This document shows positions 11,648 to 21,090 of a stretch of DNA of 64,000 bases, one piece after another; within the stretch, counting starts at the first letter, position 1; every line of letters starts with the position of its first letter. The notes beneath the pieces were generated by a model. It was not told the origin of the DNA. It made no database searches and saw only the letters and a list, made by a program, of their open reading frames with translations. Made by a program: the position numbers and the translations under genes. The stretch is from Escarpia spicata (Eukaryota; Annelida; Polychaeta; Sabellida; Siboglinidae), in contig OZ023205.1 of the NCBI GenBank assembly GCA_963995525.1, forward strand, positions 45,276,704 to 45,340,703, read 5' to 3'.

Positions 11648-11956
11648 ATGTTGAAGCGCATGCTCAATACGCAAAACGGAACTGGAACTTACTCTCAGAC
11701 CGGAACCTCTTTCCAGACCGGTACACCGATGCCACGACCACCGACAACATTCCCTGGCGTCTCTGCGGTAACGAGTGTCCCAAAGCCGAAATCGTCTTCC
11801 TGTGTCAAGTTCGTTGTCCTGTACACGGTCATCGTGGTCAGTATATACATTCTGACGCGTGGTCAGGGAGACTCGAACCTGTGGACGGCACTCCTGAGTA
11901 ACTGTCTCGGTTACCTGCTGCCGAGCCCGTCTATGAAACGCGATGGAATCGTCTGA
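11648..11956 (+). CDS. Polinton small single-pass membrane protein
   Basis: An uninterrupted 102-codon frame. The N-terminal half is rich in Thr, Gly and Pro; a strongly hydrophobic stretch (about residues 54-72, CVKFVVLYTVIVVSIYIL) forms one predicted transmembrane helix, and the C-terminal part contains LGYLLPSPS. Its 3' end overlaps the start of the minor capsid gene by 14 bases. The second Polinton copy has a matching segment at 7200-7390. I cannot name a characterised homologue; location suggests a virion or membrane function (inference). Confidence 0.6.
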   Translation: MLKRMLNTQNGTGTYSQTGTSFQTGTPMPRPPTTFPGVSAVTSVPKPKSSSCVKFVVLYTVIVVSIYILTRGQGDSNLWTALLSNCLGYLLPSPSMKRDGIV

Positions 11957-12800
11957 GTTTTATCTGACGTTGCGTAGCAACGCTTTTATGAAAACGCACC
12001 CCGACAAAACGGTGACCCACTACATCACGATGCTACCGCAACGCGTCTTCCTGTTGGGTCAGTGGTAATGCGGTCTGGTGGAGAAACAGTACCCGCATAC
12101 TTGGTACAACGTGAGAAAAGAGGACACCGTCTTCTATTACAACAAGGCGGGGCTCGAGGGTATTTACCGCAGCGGTGGCATCGCTCACGGTTATTACAAT
12201 GCCGCGTCCATTTTGGTTGATAGGATCAAGGCGGCTTTGCCGAACGTGACGCCAAGGTCAAGATAAAACTGCACTACAACCAGATCTCTAACCGGATGAC
12301 GTTGCATATGACGCCGGGCGTCGAATTTAGCAAACCCGTTCAAAGCGCCCTGGGAACCATACTAGGTTTCCACTCGCCCGTCATCACCAGTCCCGAAATG
12401 AAAGACGATTACGTACACCGGAGTCTAGAGGGGGACCGCAAAAGTGTCAAACCGTCGGCCATCGTCCACAAAAGCGTCGGTGAGTACATCTACGAGCAAG
12501 AGGCCCAGTCCAAGGTGGACATACATCAGGGACTCGATACCATGTATGTATATACGGACATCATGGAGACACGCATTGTCGGTAACCGTTTCGCTCCACT
12601 ACTGCGGAGCGTGCCTATCCACGGCTCACACGGGGTCACGATGTCGAAGACCTTTGACCGCTTTCAACACAAACCCCTCTTGCGGAAAGAGTTCGGTGTG
12701 CTCGAGATCAATATAAGAGACGACCTCGGTTGACCGGTGCCATTCGAGCAGGGGAAACTCGTAGTCTCGCTTCACATCAGACGTTGCAAACCGAAACTGT
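11943..12800 (+). pseudogene. Polinton minor capsid (penton-like) protein, broken
   Basis: Starts SSEFYLTLRSNAFMKTHPDK, with LPQRVFLLGQW just before an in-frame TAA (12066-12068), then KQYPHTWYNV; after a frame change near 12265 it continues MTLHMTPGVEF through MYVYTDIMETRIVGN, LLRSVPIHG and FGVLEINIRDD, a TGA (12732-12734), and PVPFEQGKLVVSLH. This gene is found next to the major capsid gene in Polintons and is interpreted as the vertex (single-jelly-roll) protein. Two stops and one frameshift inactivate it. Assignment to the minor capsid role is from gene position and family knowledge. Confidence 0.75.
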
Positions 12801-12804
12801 TTAG

Positions 12805-13202
12805 ATGGCGAGAGCCAGCAGCAACGTGTACGAGGACTACTACACTCGACAGGTTGTCGGAAACCTACCGGTGTTCGTCGGTGCTAGAGTACTGCGAGGT
12901 CACGTCTTGGGGAACCTCTTCGGGAGCCTGTTTCGAAGCGCCATGCCCCTTATCAAGAGGCGGGAGTGGCACTGTGAAAACGCGCTCTGAACACGGGTAT
13001 GCGCGTGGCGCAAGACGTCGCATCCGGTCAGAATCTGAAACAGACGGCCAAAAGACGCGTGACAGATGCGGGGGCCGACCTTCTGGACGGTCTGTTGAAT
13101 ACACCGGGCCGGCGGCCGGTGATACGACGACGTCGTGTTATACTTCAACCCGGCGGAACGCCAACAGTCGTAAGGACGCCGAGCGATATATTCACTAGTT
13201 AG
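12805..13202 (+). pseudogene. Polinton small basic protein (possible minor virion protein)
   Basis: MARASSNVYEDYYTRQ, NLPVFVGARVLRGHVLGNLF and RSAMPLIKR are followed by a frame change near 12990 and then VASGQNLKQTAKRRVTDAG and LLDGLLN. The order (Y-rich start, PVFVGAR..RGHGLG, amphipathic L/R segment, NLK..A..R...AG) is typical of a conserved Polinton gene between minor and major capsid genes. It may be a membrane- or capsid-lining peptide precursor; this is inference. One frameshift. Confidence 0.65.
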
Positions 13203-13203
13203 A

Positions 13204-14356
13204 ATGGCATTCGTGCATCGACAATCGGACGCGGGGGGCTTACTGAGTTTCTCCTACAGGGGTCGGGAGAAGAATATCTGAACCTGTCGAGCGTTAGACA
13301 GTAAGCGCGAGTCAAAATGTTAACGGTGGACGGTACTGACCTTGAAGATGATAGCCCCGTGGAACAGTTCAACAACTTTTTGTAATCGCTCTTCAGTCAA
13401 ATCAACATCTCGTTGAACGGCACGCTCGTGACCCTGTCGACCAACACGTACCCGTATCGAGCCTGCATCGAGGCGCTGTTGAGCTTCGGCGTGGACGCCA
13501 AGAAGACCCAGTTTGAGGACGGTCTGTGGTGTAAGGACATCAACGGGCACATACAAACGGTCGGGGTAGATAACGCGGGGTATCCGCATCGGCGCGAAAA
13601 CATCAAGAACAGTCGCTAGGTGGAGCAGTTGGGGCGCCTGCACGCGGACGTATTGATGCAAGACCGGTACCTGCTGCACGGAGTCGACGTAACGATCCGT
13701 CTGGTACAATGCAAGGACGCCAACATGGATTTCAAAATCTTGCTGACCGAGACATTCCTGGAGGTGCGAAAAGTCAAGGTGAACTGGGCCGTCCAGTTTG
13801 GTCACATCAAAGCGTTGACGAAAGGGACTGCCAAGTACCCCCTACGTCGAGTCGACTGTAAGATGTTCTCGATCCCGCCGGGGACCATGTCTCACAATCA
13901 CGAGAACGTCTACCCGTGGGTGCTGCGAAACGAATGGTCCTGTTCCTATAACGGGACCTACAATAAAAATCCTTTCAACGCGAAGCATAACGGAATAAAC
14001 TTCCTCGCCCTCTACGTCGAAGGAGGTCAATACCGAGCAAACCGCTACAGCCCAAGTAGAGGGTGCCTACATCAAAAGCTACCTGAACCTCTTCACGTCG
14101 ACGGACAAGGCGTACGAAGACAATGGCAACGACCTGACACGTGCCGATTTTGGCGCAGGCTATACCGTCTTCGGTTTCGAACTGTCACCGGATTGTTGCG
14201 ACAGTGACCACTTCGATATCGTGCGCAAGGGCAACCTACCACTCGAGGTACACTTTGCTGCGGCGCTAGCGCGCACGGGTGAACGTCGTCGTGTACGGCG
14301 AGTTCGAGACGGTGCTGGAGATCGACAGGAACTGCCACGTCGTGTTTGACTACTGA
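13204..14356 (+). pseudogene. Polinton major capsid protein (double jelly-roll), broken
   Basis: Often annotated in invertebrate genomes as uncharacterized F54H12.2-like protein, this family is the double-jelly-roll major capsid protein of Polintons. The start MAFVHRQSD is followed by a deletion and frame change, then GSGEEYLNL, EQFNNFL, a TAA (13382-13384), SLFSQINISLNGTLVTLS, TYPYRACIEALLSFG, a TAG (13618-13620), QLGRLHADVLMQDRYLLHGV, RKVKVNWAV and YPLRRVDCKMFSIPPG, then NPFNAKHNGINFLALYV. Two late frameshifts precede a correct end, VVFDY. It is shorter than the family norm because the N-terminal region is deleted. It lies directly before the protease gene (2-bp gap). Confidence 0.85.
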
Positions 14357-14358
14357 GA

Positions 14359-14601
14359 ATGGACAGGTTACAGCTGATGCGCCGCCTGGAGAACGATGCA
14401 CACACTAAACACGTCTTCAAAGGCGTACTGCCTAAAGAAAGCTACCGAGAAGGCTCATCGCTTACCCGAAGGCGTCCGACGAGGAGACGATCCGGGGAAT
14501 ACTGGATCGCCGTCTACGTGAGCGTGACACCTCAAGGCGAGTATTTCGACTCGTACGGACTGCCGCCGCAACACGCAGCCTTCCGGTGTCCAGGAACTTG
14601 A
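14359..14601 (+). pseudogene. Polinton adenain-like cysteine protease, truncated
   Basis: The capsid-maturation protease of Polintons. The N-terminal half is open: MDRLQLMRRLENDAHTKHVF, then SGEYWIAVYVS and GEYFDSYGLPP. In the family the residue before the Trp of the first block is the catalytic His; here it reads Tyr. The C-terminal half, with the catalytic Cys, is missing: the reading stops 30-100 bp before polymerase B sequence appears on the other strand. It is therefore doubly inactive. Confidence 0.75.
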
Positions 14602-14659
14602 GGGTCTCCGTCGAGATATTCATAAAAAAATTATTTCTCTTGAACACAAACGCCGACGA

Positions 14660-16414
14660 CACGACCTAACCTTCGTCCATGAGAAGGGGGTGATATACTT
14701 CTTGACGACGTTCAGGTCGTACTTGCCCGAGTTGAAGCCGAGGCCGGGGAGCTGACGTAGGTGCGCCCCCAGACGGTATGCGAGTGTGGTGTACGTGTTC
14801 TTCATCTCCTCCTCCTCCGCCTCTTCTTGACACTTGTCTTTCCACTCGGTTTGGAGCGTGAAGAGCTCTTCGAAGATAGGTTGGTACGATGGTTGCAGCT
14901 CCTCGCGCGCCGCCTTTCTGATATCTTCCAGGGCCGTCATCATGAGCTTCGCGAGTTCGTTCGTATATCCGGTCGTAACGAAATACTGCGCTGATTCGTG
15001 CGCGGGGACGTTCGAGTCGTGACCCACGTTCAGAAGCTCTTGCCTGTCTAGCCACCGGAGTTTGGAACTGTCTGAGGGTAGTCGAGCATGTTTTCTAAGT
15101 AGCACTCGAAATCGAACGTCGCTCTGTACGCGTAGTAGCGCAGGATCTCTTCCACGTAGAGACCCTCATCATCAAGCTGTTGGAACATGGACGGTTTCGG
15201 GTGGTACACACCGTCGGCGTAGACGCGTGGGACGCGTCGGACGCCGCCTCGCATGTAGCTTCCTGTCGCCGCAAGAGCCATTCCGTTTTCCACAGCGAGT
15301 CACCGCACTTGGCGCAATGGTACATGTAACAGAATAGGGACATATCCTGTATGTACGAGTAGTGAGTGTCTTACAAGTTTACGTTGATAGTAGTGGGGTA
15401 GCGGTCTACCGAGTGCCGGACTAGTTCGGCGGTTGTCTTCCCGTTCTCCAGCTCTTCCAGTCAGTACACGACCACGTTCGTTTGGAAGACGATCTCCACC
15501 CGATCGAGGTCGTCAAGAGGGACACCTTCGAAAGCGTAGGCGTTCCCCTCGATGGCGTAGTCGGTGTAGAGTTTCAAAGCCGTTACGTCACTGCCTCTAT
15601 GTAGCGCCAGGCAGCGGAAGAGGCACAGGTTACCGTGACTATTTTTCTCCAGGGTGATGACCGTCTTGGTGTGGCGCAGGTACTCGGGAAGTTTCACGCC
15701 GAGACAGGCGATAGGGTGTCGGGTGACGGCGTTGAGGAAGTACGTGACGTTAATCACCACATCGGCCGTCCACCTCGAGTCGAGCCTCTGGGCATTGACG
15801 TACAGTAGAACGTCGGGTTGGTGGATGCGTTCGAGGAATCGTTTGAAATCTCTGAAGTTGGTAATCAGATAAGGTTCCTCGATGTAGCGTCTATAGCAGT
15901 TGCACAACGAATGGTAGTACCCATTGCACCCCGTTTCCTTGTGTCATAGGATAAAAGCGAAACCCAAGACGATCTTGAAGATGCGAGTCTGTTCCTCGAA
16001 CATGAGCCGTAGTCGAGAGTCGAGAGCTCCCATGTCCAAGCTGGTTAGCTGATAATTGTATTTCGATTTAATCGGAACCCTCACCGCGATTGTGTGTATA
16101 ATCGACCAGTGATCGCGAACCACCCGTCTTAGGCCTTCAGACACGGCGTCGTCTTCGCCTAACAGATGAATCTCTTCGTTGTTATCGACAGCAACTGGGG
16201 GGTCTGCGGGGGAATCGTCCGGCGCCTTTTTTCTACAGCTCGTCCTCAGATGTTTCAACAGATTGTACCAAGAACTGAAGGTCCGATCACACTTCTGATA
16301 TTCGTGGCGGCGGCCCTCTACACTCGGTGTTCGACATACCCTAATGTGGTTCTCCAGACGCGCGCGTCGTTCGAAGGAACGATCGCACGTCGCGCAGAGT
16401 AGTGACGGCATTCG
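14660..16414 (-). pseudogene. Polinton DNA polymerase B, N-terminal and exonuclease part
   Basis: Reading leftward from about 16414: two C2H2-like fingers (LLCATCDRSFERRARLENHI; KCDRTFSSWYNLLKHL), a long N-terminal domain including NLCLFRCLALHRG (about 15630-15590), a zinc-finger-like CAKCGDSLW near 15310, exonuclease motif I (FDFECYLE near 15100), and motif II (GFNSGKYDLN near 14725). The homology ends after YITPF near 14690. The palm, TPR2 and thumb regions are absent. Frames change near 15910 (TGA), 15460-15340 and 15080. Upstream, 16430-16560 encodes three tandem repeats related to YSAGPYRRP that may not belong to the gene. Confidence 0.85.
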
Positions 16415-16564
16415 GCACCGGTCAGCCGGTATATGCCAGTAGGAACCAGCGCGTCGGTAGATGCCAGCACTGTACGGCTCGGCGGTGAGTAGAAATGGAC
16501 GACGGTAGGGGCCAGCACTGTACGGCTGACGTAACGGACGCCAGAGGGGGTCAGCGCTGTACAC

Positions 16565-17330
16565 AGTTCACTCCGAGGGTGCTATATCTTCCATGTCATC
16601 CATCCGCTTCGACGTCTACTCGTTATTACCTCTCTAGCTATACTCTTGCTTGCATCAACCCCCGCTAGGGACTGTAAAAATGAAGAAATTGCTTTCCCGC
16701 TAGGGGCTGTATCGTGTAGAAATTGATGCCCCTTCACCGCTAGATATCGCTATTGAATGAGGGTTTACCGTTGAGACCCCTCGTGTTTGTATTAAAACCC
16801 GCGATTGAATAGTCAACACTGTTCATAAGGGTTCAAAGTTTTATTTACAAATATAGAGAGGTTATTGAAATTCGGTTATAACGTTGCATGCGCTTTAGCG
16901 CGTGTTGCAGCAGAGAAAACGACCTAACACGACGACAAACTTATTTAAATTCGAAATTGATGCCCCTTTCCTGCTAAATGTCGCTGTTGAATAGGGGTTT
17001 ACCGTTGACGTCCTTCATGCTTGTATTAAATCCTGCTATTGAATAGTCAACACGGTTCATAAGATTTCAACGTTTTACTTACAACATACACACATAGAAA
17101 GGCTGTGAAGAAACTTATCGAAATTCGATTATAACTTTGTATGCGAATGAACGAGTGTTGTAGTAGAGAAAGAGATGTAACACAACAACAAGGTTATTTT
17201 AATTCATTTTTGGTCTATACCGGCTTACAGGGGGTCCGCCAGTGTGAATTACTGAATTATACATGGGTAAATACATAGCAGCGATATCATTAATTACTTA
17301 TCTATATACGAGCTAGCACATAGCAGTTTT
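16565..17330. repeat. Tandemly duplicated non-coding Polinton DNA (about 230-bp unit)
   Basis: The segment starting GAAATTGATGCCCCTT near 16719 is repeated from GAAATTGATGCCCCTT near 16951. Shared landmarks are GGGTTTACCGTTGA, GAATAGTCAACAC and GTTCATAAG. The second copy continues to about 17200 (GTAACACAACAACAAGG). No coding is seen. Confidence 0.8.
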
Positions 17331-17970
17331 GTTAATAACGCCAGGCGTGGATAATGTTCGTCTTACAGCAGCTTTTGTTCAATGCGGGGGAATGTATCAC
17401 TTCATGTTGGTCCGAGTTGTCAAGCATTTCTTGACGGACTACTTCAGGGCGGCGTTGTGGCTGCAACATACCCAATCCATCAGCAGCCAGTCGGCTACCC
17501 TCTTAATCATGGTCCCATCATTTCGACGGTCCGGAGACTTGAAAATGTCGCTTAACCATACCGCACGGCGTCTCTCGGCAGCCCAACAGGTGAACGAAAG
17601 GGCACGTATTCGGCTTATTGCAAGCGGCGCACCGACGGCGTGCCCTTTCTAGCACCGCCTGCCTCCCCGATGGCTTCAGCGAACACCTCGAGTAGCCTAC
17701 GGTCCAGGCGATCGTGTTCCGCAGTTGGTTTGGGTCTGCAGCAGCACGGAACGTCATACCCGGGCGATGATGTCGCTAACGACACCGCAACGACCAGAAA
17801 TGAAGCAGACAACGACGACTCGAACGATACACACACAACTTCCGCGTCTTTCCCGTAGGTTGGAGGCACCCCTTTCGCATAGGAGGGGACGTATTCCACC
17901 GGACAGGGGCTGATGACCGGCCACACGGGCACGTCTTTGATAGCCGACGGCGACGCCCCCTACGATGGGC
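17331..17970. other. Polinton right arm, no gene recognised
   Basis: Several overlapping open frames of 70-120 codons exist on both strands, but none has recognisable family motifs. Composition is GC-richer than the flanking repeats, so a decayed gene is possible, but I cannot support one. Confidence 0.4.
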
Positions 17971-17975
17971 TGGCC

Positions 17976-18320
17976 TCTACCTTGACGGGTAGCGACGGTT
18001 GTAGGTCCTGATAAGGGGGCAGACCGTAGGTTCGTTGCACACTGTGTGAAACAGGCTGTTATGAGACGGAGCCCAGGTGAGGTCACCACCACACAACGAC
18101 GTAGGGACGGTCTCAACATTTACGCGTTTTTTCTGCGGCAGCGGCGCCCCCCACTGTGTGACGGGTAGCGACGGTTGCAGGTCGTGATAGGGGGGCTTTC
18201 CTTAGGTTCGTTGCACACTGTGAGAAACGGTCCGTTATGAGACGGAGCCCACATGACGTCACCACCGCACAACAACGTAGGGACGGTCTCAACGTTTACG
18301 CGCTTTTTCGGCGGTAGCGG
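17976..18320. repeat. Tandem duplication of about 185 bp
   Basis: 17980-18150 and 18163-18330 share GACGGGTAGCGACGGTTG, GTTCGTTGCACACTGTG, TTATGAGACGGAGCCCA, GTAGGGACGGTCTCAAC and CGGCGCCCC with about 10-15 percent divergence. Confidence 0.85.
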
Positions 18321-18534
18321 CGCCCCTAGTTCAGCCTCACACAACGTCATAACGATAGCGTTAATGGAGCCCTCTACAATTAGCTCCGAGTCTAGGTCGT
18401 CAGCGAGTGAGACAAAAAATCTTCCCAACACGAATTGCGACCTTGCTTAGTCATCACGGATTGCGGTAGACTCGGGGGTCATGTCAGTGGTCATCCCCTT
18501 GACTGTATAGGTCACGAGGTCACCCCAGGTTGTC

Positions 18535-18764
18535 TGGAGTAATTAGGGGTTACTTAGTGCTAACTATGGGTTAATTATTGCTAATTACGGTCTCATTACA
18601 CTCCTTTTTATATGTATGTTTATATAATTAGTGATTAATTACCCATTTCTTTATATGGCAAAACCCTTTGATCTTTGATTCCATTTGGCGTTTTTAATGG
18701 GGTAAACCCTGGCAAAACCCTTTGATCTTTGATTATAATGGATAACCAACTGCTCCTACCTACT
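18535..18764 (-). repeat. Right Polinton terminal inverted repeat
   Basis: Reverse complement of the left terminal repeat; see the left copy for landmarks. The outer end is AGTAGGTAGGAGCAG on the complementary strand. Six extra bases (ACTCTA) separate it from GTCAAC, which resembles GTCAAT before the left end. Confidence 0.9.
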
Positions 18765-19144
18765 ACTCTAGTCAACCATCAATTCATTAACAAAAGTCTG
18801 GTGATATGGAAGCAAAGACCTATTAATAACTAATTAGTAACATGTTAATTATTAATATTGAAGTAACAATTATTAATAGTATTTTGATGGAAGGGAATTC
18901 CATGAGCATTAGCATGAGCGCTATTATACACATCGATGGTTTCCAACTAGATTGTTATACTGAAAAGAATACCCCCTAAATTTACCACCATCTAAGAGTA
19001 ACTTATAATAGATCCTGGGCAAATAGATCTACAGTCAGCCACACCCTAAGACAAAGAATGTCAATAAAATGAATTCGATAGAAAAATCTTCCTAAAATCG
19101 TAATTAACATTCAGATACTTTCAGAAAGCATCAGCGCTAGCAAG

Positions 19145-19303
19145 TGCGCTGACATCTAGCGGATTATATATTAGTTATGTTACGCCAGCGTCCGCTAACG
19201 GGATCGCTGTCACCCAGCGGTTAGAGCAATACAGTCGTCTTAACCAACCGTTGTAGTTCCCTCTTACCTAGGATAGCCACGGCATAATATTTCCACATTG
19301 GCG
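19145..19303 (+). repeat. 5' LTR
   Basis: Matches the 3' LTR: GCTGACATCTAGCGG, GGGATCGCTGTCACCCAGCGG, AGTT-CGCTCTTACCTAGGATAG and CCACATTGGC are shared. It lacks about 80 bp present in the 3' copy between CACCCAGCGG and GAGCAATA. The exact ends are estimated. Confidence 0.8.
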
Positions 19304-19320
19304 TGGTTGCAACGTCGGAA
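19304..19320 (+). promoter_or_regulatory. Probable tRNA primer-binding site
   Basis: TGGTTGCAACGTCGG directly follows the 5' LTR end and begins with TGG, as primer-binding sites complementary to a tRNA CCA end do. The tRNA identity is not determined. Confidence 0.5.
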
Positions 19321-19473
19321 AACGAACTATACTTTCGATGGAATATTATCAGCTCGATCATCACCGTTCGCTATTTTAGATTTATGTGTTAGACAACGGG
19401 CGAGCAGTTGCGTTTATCGGTAATTGGACAATTTACAGTGGTTCAGATAAGTGACATTATTAGAACACACACC

Positions 19474-19741
19474 ATGGCTAGCACTTACAGAGAGCCCAAG
19501 GAATGGTACTTGGGCAACAATGAAACTGTCTATAGCTTTGAGAACTGGAAGCAGAACATTTTGAATACTCTTTCTCTCGATCAGAATTTCTCCCCATTCC
19601 TTGTTGATGGAATGAGCTGAGTTAAAAAGTCAAAAGCTGCTCCTCTTCGTGGCTTCACAGATGATGCTACACCCATCTTTACAGAATGTCGGCGCACGGC
19701 TGCCCAAAAAAGAGAACATTCTAGAGCTCATGTTGGGCCAG
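19474..19741 (+). pseudogene. LTR element gag, N-terminal piece
   Basis: Begins [20 protein letters not shown], then [20 protein letters not shown] and, after a TGA (19618-19620), KKSKAAPLRGFTDD and RRTAAQKREH; the last bases encode LMLGQ in the shifted frame. The SFENW..NIL..LSLD pattern is the N-terminus of a gag family found with Ty3/Gypsy-like pol in many invertebrates. The continuation is at 24407, beyond the first LINE. Confidence 0.8.
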
Positions 19742-20227
19742 CAAGAGATGGCGTCACGGTGCTAATGCTGTATGAGAGATCTGCTATTTGTAGTGATCAT
19801 TTCGTTGTGACAGTTTGTTTTTGGCTGTGCTACACAACTGCACAATTGACACAGACGCAGTTGGGAGTCGACTGGTACAGAGACGTTGTGTATGCATGGT
19901 GCAATGAGCTGATACCGAACCATTTAAGGTGAATCAACTTATTTATCGTCCACTTGTGCTTCATTCGGAACTACCTGTAGATTCGCTGGCAATACCGGCG
20001 TTGTGTGTGCCCAGTAGTCCGTGACCCACTCCGGGCACGTTGTGACATCACATGCGAACAGGCCTTTAGGCCACAGCGAGTGGTACGACGACCATCACAA
20101 CTGTTCGCGAGTCAACGGACCACCTCGGCGACCACTGCGGTCAGTTGTTCATTGTTGTGCTTCATCGACGACCACTGCTGAGTGTTCTTCATTGTCTTAC
20201 ATCATCGAATCGCTACCCTTCTCGACA

Positions 20228-20995
20228 ATGCCAACGATGGGGAAAACACGAGCCTCATCCTTCACAGACCAACATGACGACATGGCGGAATTGAAACAAG
20301 CAATATCCTTCATAAGTGATAAACTGGATGAACTGTTGCCCATTCGACAAGAGATAACAACGTTACTAAAAGCGTTAAAAAAACTAGAAAGTGAAAATGC
20401 GGAAAAGGACAAACAAATTAAAGAGTTAGAACAACGCCTAAACGACATGGATCAATATTCCAGACTAGAAAACATCGTCATCACCGGTCTGGAAACAAAA
20501 CAACCATCCTACAGTTCGGCAGCAACTCCACCAGGCGAAAAACGACGAGACGATGACGGCGAGCAAGACAGTCTGGAAGACAGCATGATCCAGTTCTTCG
20601 CCAACAAACTGCAACTGACCATCGAGAAATCAGACATCTCAGCATGCCATACGTTGCGCAAACGATCTATCACAAACGGAAATCAACGAAACCAACGAAA
20701 TGTCAAGCCAGACATCATAGTGAGATTTGTGAATCGAAAAACTAAAACACTGGTGCTGCGCAATGCCTACAAACTCAGAAAAAAAGCAATGTGTACATCA
20801 ACGAACATTTGACAAAGAAAAACAACAGCATTGCCTGGGAAGCCAGGAAGTTGAAGAAAAATCTCAAGATCGCCTCAACGTGGGTGAGGAATGGAAAAGT
20901 ATTTATAAGAACACTGGGGTCACCTGATGTGGCCAAGACCTATGTGTTGCATGACGAAACTGACTGCGCTCGGCTTGTCGAGTCCTCGTCGACGT
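20228..20995 (+). pseudogene. LINE 1 ORF1 protein (coiled coil plus RNA-binding domain), frameshifted
   Basis: From MPTMGKTRASSF the protein has a long coiled coil (about residues 20-75, heptad-like KLDELLPIRQEITTLLKALK), then DQYSRLENIVITGL, the entrance to an RRM-like domain, and VKPDIIVRFVNRKTK. A frameshift near 20790 moves the reading to MYINEHLTKKNNSIAWEARK, then WVRNGKVFIRTLG. This is the nucleic-acid chaperone typical of L1-like and CR1/Jockey-like LINEs. The stop follows SSST. Confidence 0.8.
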
Positions 20996-21090
20996 GATTG
21001 AAGGTTGATGACTGTCATTCGTTTTCCTTATCACAATATAAGTGACGAAGAATTTAGATATATTACAAGCGAAAGTGACATAAATTAATC

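Larger units (their letters stand above)
7921..18764 (+). mobile_element. Polinton (Maverick) element with both terminal inverted repeats
   Basis: A 10.8-kb element bounded by inverted repeats that start AGTAGGTGGGAGCAG on the left and (complemented) AGTAGGTAGGAGCAG on the right. Inside are recognisable Polinton genes: packaging ATPase, integrase chromodomain, two or three small conserved genes, a membrane protein, minor capsid, double-jelly-roll major capsid and adenain-like protease on the plus strand, and the N-terminal part of polymerase B on the minus strand. An unusual extra gene encodes a NADAR domain. It is shorter than typical 15-20 kb Polintons, consistent with internal deletions. 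All genes but the membrane protein carry stops, shifts or deletions, so the element is inactive. Confidence 0.9.

Noticed and set aside
17518..18431. Several 70-120-codon frames in the right arm of the Polinton
   Set aside because: They overlap each other on both strands, have no recognisable motifs and partly cover a tandem duplication, so they look like chance frames in GC-rich DNA.
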